Shown piece after piece: positions 25,203-35,165 of a stretch of DNA of 64,000 bases. The stretch's first letter is position 1. Every line of letters begins with the position of its first letter. Source of the stretch: Gordoniibacillus kamchatkensis. Lineage in GTDB: Bacteria > Bacillota > Bacilli > Paenibacillales > NBRC-103111. The notes below the pieces were generated by a model. It was not told the origin of the DNA and did no database searches. It saw nothing but the letters and a program-made list of their open reading frames with translations. The translations under genes were made by a program, and so were the position numbers. The stretch spans positions 1 through 64,000 of the forward strand of contig NZ_JXAK01000033.1 in assembly GCF_000829455.1 (NCBI RefSeq), written 5' to 3'.

Positions 25203-26841
25203 ATGAAGAAATTACATATGGCGGCAGCGGCCGCTTTGGCGGCTTTCTCCGCGTTTGGGAGCGCAGCGCTCGCCGATACAAGCTCGGGCAGTGCAACCGG
25301 TGCTGCGGCGAATGCGGTGACATCGGCACAATTCGGCGATCTCGCTCGATCAGCGCCGATCTGAAGGTGAAGATTGACGCTCTGCTGGCGGAAGGCGTTA
25401 TGGAAGGCGTATCCGCGGATACGTTCGGCATTCAGCAAAATATGACCCGCGCTCAATTCGCCAAAGTACTCGATTTGAGCAGCGGCGTACGCGTCGACAT
25501 GAACGTGACGGCGTCAAGCTTTACGGATGTGAAAGCTGACGATCCGGCTAACGGCTGGTCGATTCCTTATGTGGAAGCGGCGAAGAAGGTTGGCCTCATC
25601 GACGGCATGACCGATACGACGTTCGCGCCCGGAGATAACGTGACGGTCGGCCAATTGGCCACTGCGCTGCTGAAAAGCGTCGGCAAGAAGCCCGACTTGT
25701 CCGGCAGCCCGTGGTACGCCAAAGCGGTTCAGGATGCCAAGCAGCTTGGCCTGATTGCCGCTGACGCCGACGGAGCCGCGGCGGCGACGCGAGCGGACCT
25801 GGTCGTCGGCGGGTATGCGGTATATAAAACGAAATTGGACCAATCCGCGCCGGCTCCAACCCAGGCCGTTCAAGTGTCCGTTGTCGGCGCCAAAGCGACA
25901 GATGCCCAAACCGTCCAGGTACGTTCGACCAGCCGGTCGATACCGCAAAAGCCGTTGTGACGCTGAGCCAGGGCCAGGCTGTCGTGGCTGCGAAGATCGC
26001 CTGGTCCGCCGACGGCAAGACAGCGACGCTGACGCTGACAAGCGGCTCGCTCGCCACCGGCGATTATACCGTTGCTTTAAGCGGATTGGATGCTTCTACC
26101 GTCAAGACCGGATCCACTTCGTTCCACTATGATAGCCCTGCGCCCGCACCGGAAGTGACGGCGGCTTACGTACTGCCCGGCGTTATCGACAGCGGCGTTA
26201 CCGCCCTCGCGGCCGGGATCGACGGCGTCAATCAGGCTGCGGCTGAAAACCCGGCCCAGAGTAAATTGGCAAAAGAAATCGTGATTACCGCAAAGACTGC
26301 AGACGGTGAGCCGGTTGCGATGCCGGGCGTCATTCAGTCGATGGTATCCTCCAATCCCGCAGTAGCCAAGGCTGGCATTGATGCGAACCATAAGGGCTAT
26401 GTGCTTGGCGTCAAAGCAGGGAAGGCAACGATCAACTTGACTTTCCGCGCCCTGAATGGCGATACCAAGCAAATGAACGTTCCGGTTGAGGTAAAAGCCG
26501 ATCCGATTTCCGTCGCCAAGCTGGAAGCCGGAAATACCGGCGTCACCGTACCGGTGGGCACCTTCAATGCATTCCAGCAAATGAAGCTGACCATCACCGA
26601 TAACTACGGCACGACGTACAAGAGCGACAGCACCCGTAACGAGGGGCAAGAGTATAATTTCGCATTGGGCGTTCTGTTCACCGTGAGCCACATTCTCGGC
26701 GACAGCTCGTCCAGCGTAGGCAATGTCACGGTCGACCCGGACGGCAACGTCACCATCGCCGGCAATGTGACCAGCTTTGACTTGAAGGCCGTTTCCCCGA
26801 GCGGCGTGGAGGCCTGGACGGCGGTCACCGTAGAGCATTGA
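25203..26841 (+). pseudogene. S-layer-homology domain surface protein (two frameshifts)
   Basis: About 545 residues. A signal peptide (MKKLHMAAAAALAAFSAFGSAALA) is followed by S-layer-homology repeats (MTRAQFAKVLDLSS, SSFTDV..., WSIPYVEAAKKVGLIDGM, WYAKAVQDAKQLGLI), which anchor proteins to secondary cell-wall polymer. Ig-like beta domains (TVQVTFDQPVDTAKAV after repair; later AVTVEH) complete it. Breaks lie near 25347 (one base lost before ISADLKVK) and at about 25921 (GTACG where GTAACG would keep frame). Both are apparent 1-nt deletions. ATG 25203 follows AGGAGGAA. Role beyond surface display is unknown. Confidence 0.82.
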
Positions 26842-26894
26842 CGAACACCGCGTCTGACCCGGCTGGATCCGGTTGGGGCGTACTATAGTTCATT

Positions 26895-26937
26895 TGAAAG
26901 GCTCTACCTGCAGCAGTGGCTGCGGGTAGAGCCTTTT
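26895..26937 (+). terminator. Terminator of the S-layer-homology gene
   Basis: AAAGGCTCTACC pairs with GGTAGAGCCTTTT around an inner CAGC/GCTG stem. Confidence 0.8.
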
Positions 26938-27199
26938 GTGCGCTTGGGAGCGTGGTGCTGTTTCCGACGGGCGGCAGCTCGGCTTACGCTTCACGCAGCG
27001 GCTGGCCGGGCTGGCAGGGTGGGACGATAGTTTTCAACAGGTGCATGTTCGGAGCGAAGTGCGATTGTATGGCGACCGTCAGCGTGCGGCCCGGAATTTG
27101 GCATGCGCAGCGCCGCACCGCATCGCGCGCCGGGAGAGGCATTTGCCGGAAGCGAGGGCTAAATAGCTGAGATGGAGTCGAAGGGACATGCTGGTGCGA

Positions 27200-27575
27200 T
27201 TCCAGTGAGCAGGGAGACGGTGGGGGGGCTGGACGGTGCGGCGACACAGTGGGCAAGGAGGTGGCGAAGGGGGGGCGACATAGTAGGCGGGGAGATGGCG
27301 TAGGAACGGAAAGTGCGGCGACACAGTGGGCTGGACAGTGAGGCGACACAGTTGCTGGGAGACTGCGAGGGGGCTGGACAGTGAGGCGACACAGTGGCTG
27401 GGAGACGGCGAGGGAACTGGACGGTGCGACGACATAGTAGGCGGGGAGATGGCGAGGGAGCTGGACAGTGAGGCGACACGGTGGGCTGGGAGACGGCGAG
27501 GCACGGTGCGGCGAACATAGTGGAAAGGGAGACGGTGGTGGGGCTGTACGGAGTGCAACAAAGTGGACATGGAGA
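27200..27575. repeat. Degenerate ~43-bp tandem repeats, purine-rich
   Basis: Eight or so imperfect copies of a unit such as GGCTGGACAGTGAGGCGACA followed by CAGTGGCTGGGAGACGGCGAGG. The plus strand is strongly G/A-rich. Long minus-strand frames here are made of Ser/Pro/His repeats without ribosome-binding sites and are artefacts of the bias. Confidence 0.7.
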
Positions 27576-27618
27576 CTGTAAAGGCGATGAGCCGCCTAGT
27601 TCCAATGGGGAGAGCTGT

Positions 27619-28205
27619 TTAAAGAACTGGTACGCTATGCAGCGTCTTATGGGACGCTATTAAGGACCAATTGGACGGAATGAACGTCCAGAGCCCTGTT
27701 GTTCCGTAAATAGCGACGATTATTCGCATGGAGCGACTTTCGAGGCGTTAAGGGTCAGTTTTTCCATTTTCTCCGAAAATTAGCGTCTGGAAAGTCGCTG
27801 ATCAGCGAACATGGGCTTAATTACAGCAATAATCGGCGAGCGCGGGCTAAATGGGCTTAATTACAGCAATAATCGGCGAGCACGGGCAAAATAGCAGCGT
27901 TAGACTCCAATTTAAAGAACTGGTACGCTATGCAGCGTCTTATGGGACGCTATTAAGGACCAATTGGACGGAATGAACGTCGAGAGCCCTGTTGTTCCAA
28001 AAATAGCGACGATTATTCGCATGGAGCCACTTTCGAGGCGTTAAGTGGCTGATTTTCCGTTTTCCCCAAAAATTAGCGTCTGAAAAGTCGCTGATCAGCG
28101 AACATGGGCTTAATTACGGCAATAATCAGCGAGCACGGGCTAAATGGGTTTAATTACAGCAATAATCGGCGAGGTACGGGCTAAATAGCAGCGTTAGACT
28201 CCAAT
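27619..28205. repeat. Tandem duplication of a 292-bp non-coding unit
   Basis: The block beginning TTTAAAGAACTGGTACGCTA occurs at 27619 and again at 27911. It is nearly identical for its length and ends at GCGTTAGACTCCAAT in both copies. Each copy holds two shorter repeats of the type GGGCTTAATTACAGCAATAA followed by TCGGCGAG. No coding potential is seen. From 28206 to 28339 I see nothing further. Confidence 0.85.
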
Positions 28206-28339
28206 TATTTGGGGTATTTCGTTCGTATCTCGATTCCCCGGCTGCCGTCTAACCGCCCGGCTAATCTGCCAAGGGTGCGCTCTAATGCGCATGAGCTCAG
28301 TAGCTGTTCTTAGCCCGCGCCCCCCCGTCAGTTTCAAAC

Positions 28340-28681
28340 TCAAGGCAGTTTAGATTGCGACCGCATGAGCACAAAGGTGAACAAATAGGCGAGAGACGTT
28401 ACGCCAAAAAGCGCAAATATGCTCGGCGTCATAGCAGTGTACAAGCTGCCTGGAAATGACCAGATGAACGCGACTGCCATGAAGGCTCGCTTTGATGCAG
28501 CAACAGCTGCAAGAGCGATGCAGGCCGGGAGAAACAGCAGGATGAATGTAGTAATGGCCGCATCCGGTTCCCATCTGTGCGAGTATGGATTGAGAAACAC
28601 AAATACAACCCAGAGCAGCATGGAAGCGATACTAGCGCATATGCCCAAGAGGGAGACTTTGTTGTACTGGCGGCCAACCAT
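28340..28681 (-). CDS. Small four-helix membrane protein, unknown
   Basis: 113 residues with four hydrophobic segments (LLGICASIASMLLWVVFVFL, TTFILLFLPACIALAAVAA, FMAVAFIWSFPGSLYTAM, IFALFGVTSLAYLFTFVLM). ATG 28681 is chosen because GGGGTG lies about 5 nt upstream; an in-frame start at 28696 is less likely. No family recognised and no operon partner. Confidence 0.6.
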   Translation of the reverse strand: MVGRQYNKVSLLGICASIASMLLWVVFVFLNPYSHRWEPDAAITTFILLFLPACIALAAVAASKRAFMAVAFIWSFPGSLYTAMTPSIFALFGVTSLAYLFTFVLMRSQSKLP

Positions 28682-28976
28682 ACTAGCACCCCGCAACTGT
28701 TAAAATAGTTCTTATTCGCTCTACCGATGCAACGAAATTATTGCCGCCGCTATGCATGTATAACAACATATATACCCCATAAGGCGGAGCGCATATAGTG
28801 GGCTCCGGCCCTAGGAAGACAGGGTCTGCAGCCGGAATGGAGCAGGCGCTGCAAAGCGGTTTGCGGCAGGAGTGGTTACCGAAACTATTCGGCCCTTTCC
28901 CGCCCTCTGGTCTCGTTCTGTTCCGACTCGCTTCATTCGGGTCATGGCAGCAAACATGGATCGTCGGCACACGATT

Positions 28977-29008
28977 GATGGAACCCGGCACATCGTGTGC
29001 CGGGTCCT
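28977..29008. terminator. Isolated hairpin
   Basis: GGAACCCGGCAC pairs with GTGTGCCGGGTCC around a tiny loop. It sits just beyond the 3' side of the DinB remnant on the minus strand, so it may be that lost gene's terminator. Apart from this, I see no gene from 28700 to 29040. Confidence 0.45.
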
Positions 29009-29041
29009 ATTTACATCATGGCAAAGTTTAGTTGCCTGTTC

Positions 29042-29150
29042 AATCCGTTCGTGCTTGCCGCGCCAAGCATAAAAGCCAGTAACGCAGACGAGAGGCTGCA
29101 AGCCGGACTCCGGATGGAGGAGGAGCGCTCGTACTGTTGCATCGGCGCCG
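29042..29150 (-). pseudogene. Remnant of a second YfiT/DinB-like gene
   Basis: On the minus strand the DNA aligns closely with the 3' part of the intact gene at 30540-31064. The shared run includes CATCCGGAG, GCAGCCTCTCG and GGCAAGCAC. With one base restored it reads LHPESG-QPLVCVTGFYAWRGKHERIE against HPENGPQPLARATGLYAWHGKHH in the intact copy. A frameshift and a short internal deletion after GKH show decay. No 5' part is recognisable. Confidence 0.6.
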
Positions 29151-29232
29151 TTCCTAGACCGTCCGATCGGGTATTGCGAATCCCTGAGCCTACCCCTTCA
29201 TCACGCCCCCTAACCACCCGAGGCGCTACAAT

Positions 29233-30306
29233 TTAGTTCGGATTTGACGCGGCCAGTTCGATTTTGTAGGCATGTTCCAGACGTTTGGGCCAAGCGGTAA
29301 AATTGATGAATGCGTCGTCAACGTGCGTAAGCTGATCGATGGACCCGACCGGGACTAATTTGCTGAGCGTCGCGTCGGTAATTGCGCGTTTGCATGCCTC
29401 TGCATAGCTGCCCGCATTCAGAACGCGATACGGGCGAACCGCATCGTTAATCCCGACCTTGTAATGCTCGAACGTGCGCTGGACTGTTGGCGTAAGCCCC
29501 AGAAAATTATGCTTTTCAGCGACAATCCCAAGCGCCTGCGCCACTTTGTTCTCGCGGCTTCGTTGATCGGAGGCACCAAGTATATCATCGAGGACAGGTC
29601 CTATAACCGGCGCGATAGACAGCTTTGAAAATGCGCTTCCAAACCATTTGAGATAAGGCCAGTATCTCCGTTCCTGAAGAAAGCACAGTTCCATGATGAG
29701 ACGGACAAGGCGAAAGGCGACCAGAGTGGAACCCCGTGCATCGTTTGCTTCGGCCGTCCGGCCAAGGAGATGCTCCGTATTGCCGATCAGGTGCCATTGG
29801 GACGCCATCATCCACAGCCAAACGTCGTCAGGAAACCAGGAGAGCCGTTCGCGCATGCGGGTCAGTTCCCCCGGGTCGTCCCGAAAAACGGCTCCCGAAT
29901 TGAATTGCAATAAGTGCTGCTGCGGCATGGAGAGCCATTTTTCCGCTGTCAGTGCCGTATGGGAATCGATCCGGAGCTGCGAAAGCAGCCATTGGTTCAA
30001 AGTAGTGACCTCTACGTGATGCTTGACCGTACCGGCTTGCCACGAATAAAACTGTACCGGAAACCCCTTGTAGCTGGCAGGCAGGCCGCCTTCAACGGCG
30101 AGTGAAACTTTATCGACCTGCGCAGGCTCGACAAAAATTTGCAGCCGGGGACCCCAGCTATGATCGGTGGAACGCGGCTGGTCAAATCCGAGCACTTCTG
30201 AGCCTTCTCCGATCAAGGCGGCAGCATGCGGCTGATCCACCAGCTTGCTAACCACGTCTTCATAAAAATGGCGCGACAGCACAATACCGGGAACAAAAGA
30301 AGACAA
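29233..30306 (-). CDS. DUF4037 domain protein (nucleotidyltransferase-like)
   Basis: About 357 residues. The N-terminal part has the nucleotidyltransferase-like signature of this family: AALIGEGSEVLGFDQPRSTDHSWGPRLQIFV (G-[EGS]...D-x-D/H-WGP). The C-terminal DUF4037 helical domain includes WFPDDVWLWMMASQWHLIGNTEHLLGRTAEAND. It is presumably a minimal nucleotidyltransferase of unknown target. TTG 30306 (LSSFVPGIVLSRHFYEDVV) is preferred because GGAGGA precedes it by 10 nt and relatives begin there; ATG 30327 lacks a ribosome-binding site. Confidence 0.82.
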   Translation of the reverse strand: MSSFVPGIVLSRHFYEDVVSKLVDQPHAAALIGEGSEVLGFDQPRSTDHSWGPRLQIFVEPAQVDKVSLAVEGGLPASYKGFPVQFYSWQAGTVKHHVEVTTLNQWLLSQLRIDSHTALTAEKWLSMPQQHLLQFNSGAVFRDDPGELTRMRERLSWFPDDVWLWMMASQWHLIGNTEHLLGRTAEANDARGSTLVAFRLVRLIMELCFLQERRYWPYLKWFGSAFSKLSIAPVIGPVLDDILGASDQRSRENKVAQALGIVAEKHNFLGLTPTVQRTFEHYKVGINDAVRPYRVLNAGSYAEACKRAITDATLSKLVPVGSIDQLTHVDDAFINFTAWPKRLEHAYKIELAASNPN

Positions 30307-30492
30307 CGCTTTCGATTCCTCCTTCATTGGCGGGGAATCACGCAGTTTAACGGGCTATTTATGCGGTTTCCCCGATTTAGGTTGGGCCCGATTCCGATGA
30401 TAGCTATCCATGGACAACGCCTCCGTTCCTGTAATGCTTTCATCATAACATTTAGATACCATAAATGTGAATATAACCCATACAGCGGCAAA

Positions 30493-30536
30493 AAGGAGCC
30501 CGGCACGCCGTGAAGCGCGCCGGGCTCCTTTTTCAA
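30493..30536. terminator. Terminator between YfiT/DinB and DUF4037
   Basis: AAAAGGAGCCCGGC pairs with GCCGGGCTCCTTTTT around a loop of about 14 nt. The A run on the plus strand gives a T tail on the minus strand, ending the YfiT/DinB transcript. Confidence 0.85.
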
Positions 30537-30539
30537 CAG

Positions 30540-31064
30540 TTACCAGCCCATCCGTTCGCGCAGGGAGGTAATGTGGGCCGTATGGTGCTTGCCGTGCCAT
30601 GCATACAGGCCTGTGGCGCGGGCGAGAGGCTGCGGGCCGTTCTCCGGATGGTGGAAGGTGCGCTCGAACTGCTGCGGCGTCATTGAGCGAAGCAGCTGCG
30701 TCCATCGTGAGTGCAGCGCATCCAGCAGCGCCAGCGACAAGGCCGGATCGGCGATGCGGCCGTCGTCCAGCTCGGCCCAAGCGGCCTCGTCATACGGCTT
30801 GATGGTCGGATTGTTTTCGGTCAGCGCCAGCTTGAAACGGGTGAAGCTGTTCATATGCGAGTCGGCGACATGATGGACGACTTGGCGCACGGTCCAGCCG
30901 CCGGGGCGGTACGGCGTATCGAGCTGCTCGGCTGACAGTCCTTGCACCGCGGCTCGAAGCCGCTCCGGCAGGGCGGCGATGTCGGCGATCCAGCTTGCCA
31001 GCTGCACGGCGTCGGCGCCTTCATACTTGAACTTTCCGATCGGGTACTGCAGGTTGGGTTCCAT
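30540..31064 (-). CDS. YfiT/DinB-fold metal-dependent enzyme (bacillithiol transferase family)
   Basis: 174 residues of the DinB_2/YfiT family. The four-helix fold carries a metal triad of three His: HH in VRQVVHHVADSHMNSFTR and HGKHH near the end (GLYAWHGKHHTAHI). Bacillus YfiT relatives act as bacillithiol S-transferases or metal-dependent hydrolases. ATG 31064 follows GAGGAGG at 8 nt; the frame continues upstream to 31085 without support. A decayed paralogue lies on the far side of the DUF4037 gene. Confidence 0.88.
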   Translation of the reverse strand: MEPNLQYPIGKFKYEGADAVQLASWIADIAALPERLRAAVQGLSAEQLDTPYRPGGWTVRQVVHHVADSHMNSFTRFKLALTENNPTIKPYDEAAWAELDDGRIADPALSLALLDALHSRWTQLLRSMTPQQFERTFHHPENGPQPLARATGLYAWHGKHHTAHITSLRERMGW

Positions 31065-31141
31065 GAGAACGTCCTCCTCTAGCAAAGGTGGGGGGTCAAT
31101 TTCCTCCCATTGTACTGCACAAAGGGGCCATGCGCCAGTAC

Positions 31142-31189
31142 GAAAAAAACACCGGCATCCGGTGAAGATCGGATAGCCGGTGTTTTTGC
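31142..31189 (-). terminator. Terminator of the aconitase gene
   Basis: AAAACACCGGC pairs with GCCGGTGTTTTT around a 20-nt loop. An A run on the plus strand gives the T tail of the minus-strand transcript. Confidence 0.85.
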
Positions 31190-31206
31190 CGTATCGGCTG
31201 CAAGCT

Positions 31207-33924
31207 TTACTTGCCGCCGAACATCATTTGCCGCAGTACCGTTTGCAGAATGCCGCTGTTGCGGTAGTAGTCGACGTCGACGAGCGAGTCGAGACGCACC
31301 TGCACCTGGAATTCAAGCTTGGAGCCGTCTTCGCGGGTCGCGGTGACGTTCACTTTTTGACCAGGCTGCACGTTGTTGCTCAGGCCCGTGATATCGAACG
31401 TTTCGCGGCCGGTCAAGCCGAGCGACTTCCAGCTTTCGCCGTTCACGAACTGGAGCGGAAGCACGCCCATACCGACCAGGTTGGAGCGGTGAATGCGCTC
31501 GAAGCTTTCCGCGATGACGGCTTTCACGCCGAGCAGGAACGTGCCTTTGGCCGCCCAGTCGCGGGACGAGCCGGTGCCGTACTCTTTGCCGGCGATAACG
31601 ACGAGGTTCGTGCCGCTCGCTTGATACTTCATGGAAGCATCGTAGATCGACTCGACTTCGCCTGTCGGCAAGTACGTCGTGACGCCGCCTTCCGTGCCCG
31701 GAGCGACCTGGTTCCGGATGCGGATGTTGGCGAACGTGCCGCGCATCATCACTTCATGGTTGCCGCGGCGCGAGCCGTACGAGTTGAAGTCTTCCTTCTT
31801 CACGCCGTGCTCGATCAAATATTTGCCGGCCGGGCTGTCGACTTTGATGTTGCCGGCAGGGGAGATGTGGTCCGTCGTCACGGAATCGCCCAGCAGCGCA
31901 AGCGTCTTGGCGCCGCGGATGTCGGCAATGTCGCCAGGCTTTTCGCCAAGGCCCGTGAAGAACGGCGGCTCCTGAATGTACGTGGAGTTCGTATCCCACT
32001 CGTACAGTTCGCCTTCCGGCACTTCGATCGCGTTCCAGCGCTTGTTGGCGCGGAAAACGTCTTTGTATTTCTCGATGAACATGTCGCGGCTCATCGCCGT
32101 GGACAGCGCATCTTGAATTTCCTTGTTCGTCGGCCAAATGTCTTTCAGGTATACAGGCTCGCCGTTTTTGCCGGTGCCGATCGGCTCCTTCGTCAGGTCG
32201 ATATTCACCGTGCCGGCCAGCGCGTAAGCGACGACGAGCGGCGGCGATGCGAGGTAGTTCGCTTTGACTTGGGCGTGAACGCGGCCTTCGAAGTTCCGGT
32301 TGCCGGAAAGAACGGCAGCAACGGTCATGTCGTTGTCGGCGATCGCCTTGCTCACTTCGTCCGGCAGCGGACCCGAGTTGCCGATACACGTTGCGCAGCC
32401 GTAGCCGGCGACGTGGAAGCCGAGCTTCTCCAGCGGCTCGATCAGGCCGGCCTTCTGCAAGTACTCGGTAACGACGAGCGAACCCGGGGTCAGCGAGCTC
32501 TTGACGTAGAGCGGCTTGGTGAGGCCGAGCTCGACGGCTTTTTTCGCGAGCAGGCCGGCGCCCAGCATAACGCTCGGGTTGGACGTGTTCGTACAGGAGG
32601 TGATCGCCGCGATGACGACGGCGCCCGTGCCCATTTTGGCAACTTGACCGTCCGCGTATTTCACGTCGACAACTTCGCCAATTTTGTCTTCGGACAGGCC
32701 ATAGCCGCCTTTGTCGATCGGCTGGCGAACGATGGTGTTGAACGATTCTTTCATCGCCGTCAGCTCGACGCGGTCTTGCGGCCGCTTCGGGCCTGCGAGC
32801 GAAGGCACGACCGTGGATAGGTCGAGCTCGATTTTGTCGGTGAATACCGGGTCAGGCGTGCCGTCCGTGCGGAACATGCCTTGTTCTTTATAATAAGCTT
32901 CGACGAGTGCGATTTGCTCTTCCGAGCGGCCGGTAGCGTGCAGGTAGTTCAGCGTCTCCGCGTCTACCGGGAAGAAGCCGATCGTCGCGCCGTATTCCGG
33001 AGCCATGTTGGCCACCGTTGCGCGGTCGGCGAGCGAAATATTGCTAAGTCCCGAGCCGTAAAACTCGACGAATTTGCCGACGACGCCTTTTTTGCGCAGC
33101 ATTTGCGTAACGGTCAGCGCCAGGTCGGTTGCAGTTGCGCCTTCCGGCAAAGAGCCTGTCAGCTTAAAGCCGATAACTTCCGGCGCGACAAAATAGAGCG
33201 GCTGGCCGAGCATGCCGGCTTCCGCCTCGATGCCGCCGACGCCCCAGCCGACAACGCCGAGACCGTTGATCATCGTCGTATGGGAGTCCGTACCTACGAG
33301 GGAATCCGGGTAAACGTAAGTTTCGCCGTCGACCGTTTTCGTAGCGGCAACGGAAGCGAGGTACTCCAGGTTCACCTGGTGCACGATACCTGTGGACGGA
33401 GGAACGGCGCGGAAGTTGTCGAACGCCGTTTGCGCCCAGCGCAGGAACCGGTAGCGCTCTTCGTTGCGCTCGAATTCCAGGTTGATGTTGGTCTCCAAAG
33501 CGGTGGAAGAACCGAACGCGTCGACCATGACGGAGTGGTCGATGACGAGGTCGACCGGCACGAGCGGGTTGATCCGCTTCGGGTCGCCGCCGGTGCGGGC
33601 CATCGTCGCTCGCATCGCCGCGAGATCGACGACGACCGGCACGCCGGTAAAGTCTTGCAGCACGATGCGTGCAGGGATGAACGGAATTTCTTTGTTGTCG
33701 TCGCGGCCCTTGGCCCAACCTGCGATTTGCTTCACGTGTTCTTCGGTGATCGCTCTGCCGTCGAATTGGCGCACAGCCGCTTCGAGCAGCACTTTAATGG
33801 AGAATGGCAGCTTGCCGATGTCGTCGAGCCCTTGCTGCTCCAGCCCTTGCAGGCTGTAGTAGTGATAGGTTTTGCCCCCGGCCTGCAGCTGCTTGCGGAC
33901 GGAATACCGATCCTTGTTCGCCAT
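31207..33924 (-). CDS. acnA: Aconitate hydratase (AcnA type)
   Basis: 905 residues, the normal length of monomeric AcnA/IRP-type aconitase, which interconverts citrate and isocitrate in the TCA cycle. The 4Fe-4S ligands are visible: the first Cys in [15 protein letters not shown] and two in [14 protein letters not shown]. Other marks are [26 protein letters not shown] and [14 protein letters not shown] in the swivel domain, with [14 protein letters not shown] 33924 follows GGAGGC. Monocistronic, with its own terminator. In Firmicutes this gene is usually under CcpC/CcpA control and can bind RNA when apo; no operator is claimed here. Confidence 0.97.
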   Translation of the reverse strand: MANKDRYSVRKQLQAGGKTYHYYSLQGLEQQGLDDIGKLPFSIKVLLEAAVRQFDGRAITEEHVKQIAGWAKGRDDNKEIPFIPARIVLQDFTGVPVVVDLAAMRATMARTGGDPKRINPLVPVDLVIDHSVMVDAFGSSTALETNINLEFERNEERYRFLRWAQTAFDNFRAVPPSTGIVHQVNLEYLASVAATKTVDGETYVYPDSLVGTDSHTTMINGLGVVGWGVGGIEAEAGMLGQPLYFVAPEVIGFKLTGSLPEGATATDLALTVTQMLRKKGVVGKFVEFYGSGLSNISLADRATVANMAPEYGATIGFFPVDAETLNYLHATGRSEEQIALVEAYYKEQGMFRTDGTPDPVFTDKIELDLSTVVPSLAGPKRPQDRVELTAMKESFNTIVRQPIDKGGYGLSEDKIGEVVDVKYADGQVAKMGTGAVVIAAITSCTNTSNPSVMLGAGLLAKKAVELGLTKPLYVKSSLTPGSLVVTEYLQKAGLIEPLEKLGFHVAGYGCATCIGNSGPLPDEVSKAIADNDMTVAAVLSGNRNFEGRVHAQVKANYLASPPLVVAYALAGTVNIDLTKEPIGTGKNGEPVYLKDIWPTNKEIQDALSTAMSRDMFIEKYKDVFRANKRWNAIEVPEGELYEWDTNSTYIQEPPFFTGLGEKPGDIADIRGAKTLALLGDSVTTDHISPAGNIKVDSPAGKYLIEHGVKKEDFNSYGSRRGNHEVMMRGTFANIRIRNQVAPGTEGGVTTYLPTGEVESIYDASMKYQASGTNLVVIAGKEYGTGSSRDWAAKGTFLLGVKAVIAESFERIHRSNLVGMGVLPLQFVNGESWKSLGLTGRETFDITGLSNNVQPGQKVNVTATREDGSKLEFQVQVRLDSLVDVDYYRNSGILQTVLRQMMFGGK

Positions 33925-34103
33925 GGTGATGCCTCCTTCGGTGCAAAAAAATGTGTTGTGTTTGATTGTTTCGCTTGGTGAAACTTGATTTCATGAAACG
34001 AATCTACCCTAAGTATACCCTTTCCAGCTCGCTCCGTAAAGATAAAATTCGCTCATGTTCCCTCTATTTTTCACATATAAAGAGAAGTAGGGGAGGGATA
34101 GGC

Positions 34104-35105
34104 ATGTCCTGGAAAACCGCCGTTTACGATTACGTACACGCGAAAAACCGCGCCGAAACGGAAGGAAATATCGAGCCGCTGCGCGCCGCGCTGGCGGATC
34201 CGATTTTTCTGAGCGAGATGTCGCGCATACTTTCCGCCGCCAAAAGAAAGGCCGAAGAACGCGGCGTGAGGCCGATCGAGCAGCAGACGAGGCTGCGCAT
34301 CCTGGCGTCGCGGGTACTGCCGTCAGGCGCCGCCGCCGACCTGGAACTGCGCCGGATGTTCTCGTATGAGCTAAAAGGCCAGCGGCATACGGAGGAGCGC
34401 GTCGAACGCGAGCGGGTGACCGTAAAGCCGCGCGGCGACGGGCGCTGGAGCGTGACGCAGGTCGAGCGGCTGCAGGCGCCGGACAGCTACGACCGCCCGA
34501 TCCCCGGAGCTATGCACCATTACGCCCGCCCCGAGCTGGCCGGATATGGCGCGTCTGTTCCTTATCTCAACAGTAGTATACTCAATCCTAACGAAAGCTC
34601 TCCGCGCCGCGTCATTTATAACCGGGCAGCGGCCGTTCAATACGCGGAAACGTGGTGGAACGGCGCGAACCCTCAATATATCCAATTCGAGGTCGACTGT
34701 ACCAGTTTTGTATCCCAATGCCTCTATGCAGGCGGGCTTCCCATGGACTATACTGGGAAAAGGGAATCGGGCTGGTGGTACCGCGGCCGCGTGCACGGCC
34801 AGGAGCTGTGGAGCTATAGCTGGGCAGTTGCCAACTCCTTGATGCGGTATTTGCTGAACAGCGGACGGGCAAGGCAGGTGCGAAGCCCTTGGGAGCTTCA
34901 GCTCGGCGATGTGATTTGCTACGATTGGGACGGCGATGGCACGTATCAGCATAATACGATCGTAACGGGGATGGACATTACAGGCGCCCCGCTCGTTAAC
35001 GCACATACGTACAACGCCCGAAGCAGGAACTGGGCTTACTACGATTCGCCGGCTTGGTCCGAGCGCACCACGTACGTTTTTCTTCGGATTGCCGACCAGA
35101 TCTGA
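34104..35105 (+). CDS. Amidase-domain protein (Amidase_6, cysteine-type)
   Basis: 333 residues. The C-terminal half (from about residue 170) is a putative amidase domain: YNRAAAVQYAETWWNGANP, catalytic Cys in DCTSFVSQCLYAGG, GDVICYDWDGDG, and His in YQHNTIVTGMD followed by NAHTYN. The N-terminal half is charged and helical, without a clear signal peptide, so localisation is uncertain; relatives are thought to act on peptidoglycan or sporulation-associated substrates. ATG 34104 follows GGGGAGGG; the open frame extends upstream to 33966 but lacks support. Lies just upstream of ddl. Confidence 0.82.
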   Translation: MSWKTAVYDYVHAKNRAETEGNIEPLRAALADPIFLSEMSRILSAAKRKAEERGVRPIEQQTRLRILASRVLPSGAAADLELRRMFSYELKGQRHTEERVERERVTVKPRGDGRWSVTQVERLQAPDSYDRPIPGAMHHYARPELAGYGASVPYLNSSILNPNESSPRRVIYNRAAAVQYAETWWNGANPQYIQFEVDCTSFVSQCLYAGGLPMDYTGKRESGWWYRGRVHGQELWSYSWAVANSLMRYLLNSGRARQVRSPWELQLGDVICYDWDGDGTYQHNTIVTGMDITGAPLVNAHTYNARSRNWAYYDSPAWSERTTYVFLRIADQI

Positions 35106-35165
35106 CCCTACAGCGAAGTCCGCCTCGCCGGCGGACAACTTGACGAAGAAAACCTGGAGGTACTT

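Noticed and set aside
27079-27605. Minus-strand frames of 148-163 codons rich in Ser, Pro and His
   Set aside because: They arise from the purine-rich tandem repeats, overlap each other in several frames and lack ribosome-binding sites.
28683-29236. Several short ORFs on both strands between 28.7 and 29.2 kb
   Set aside because: They overlap one another, lack start signals and have no protein-like composition. Only the DinB remnant is supported here.
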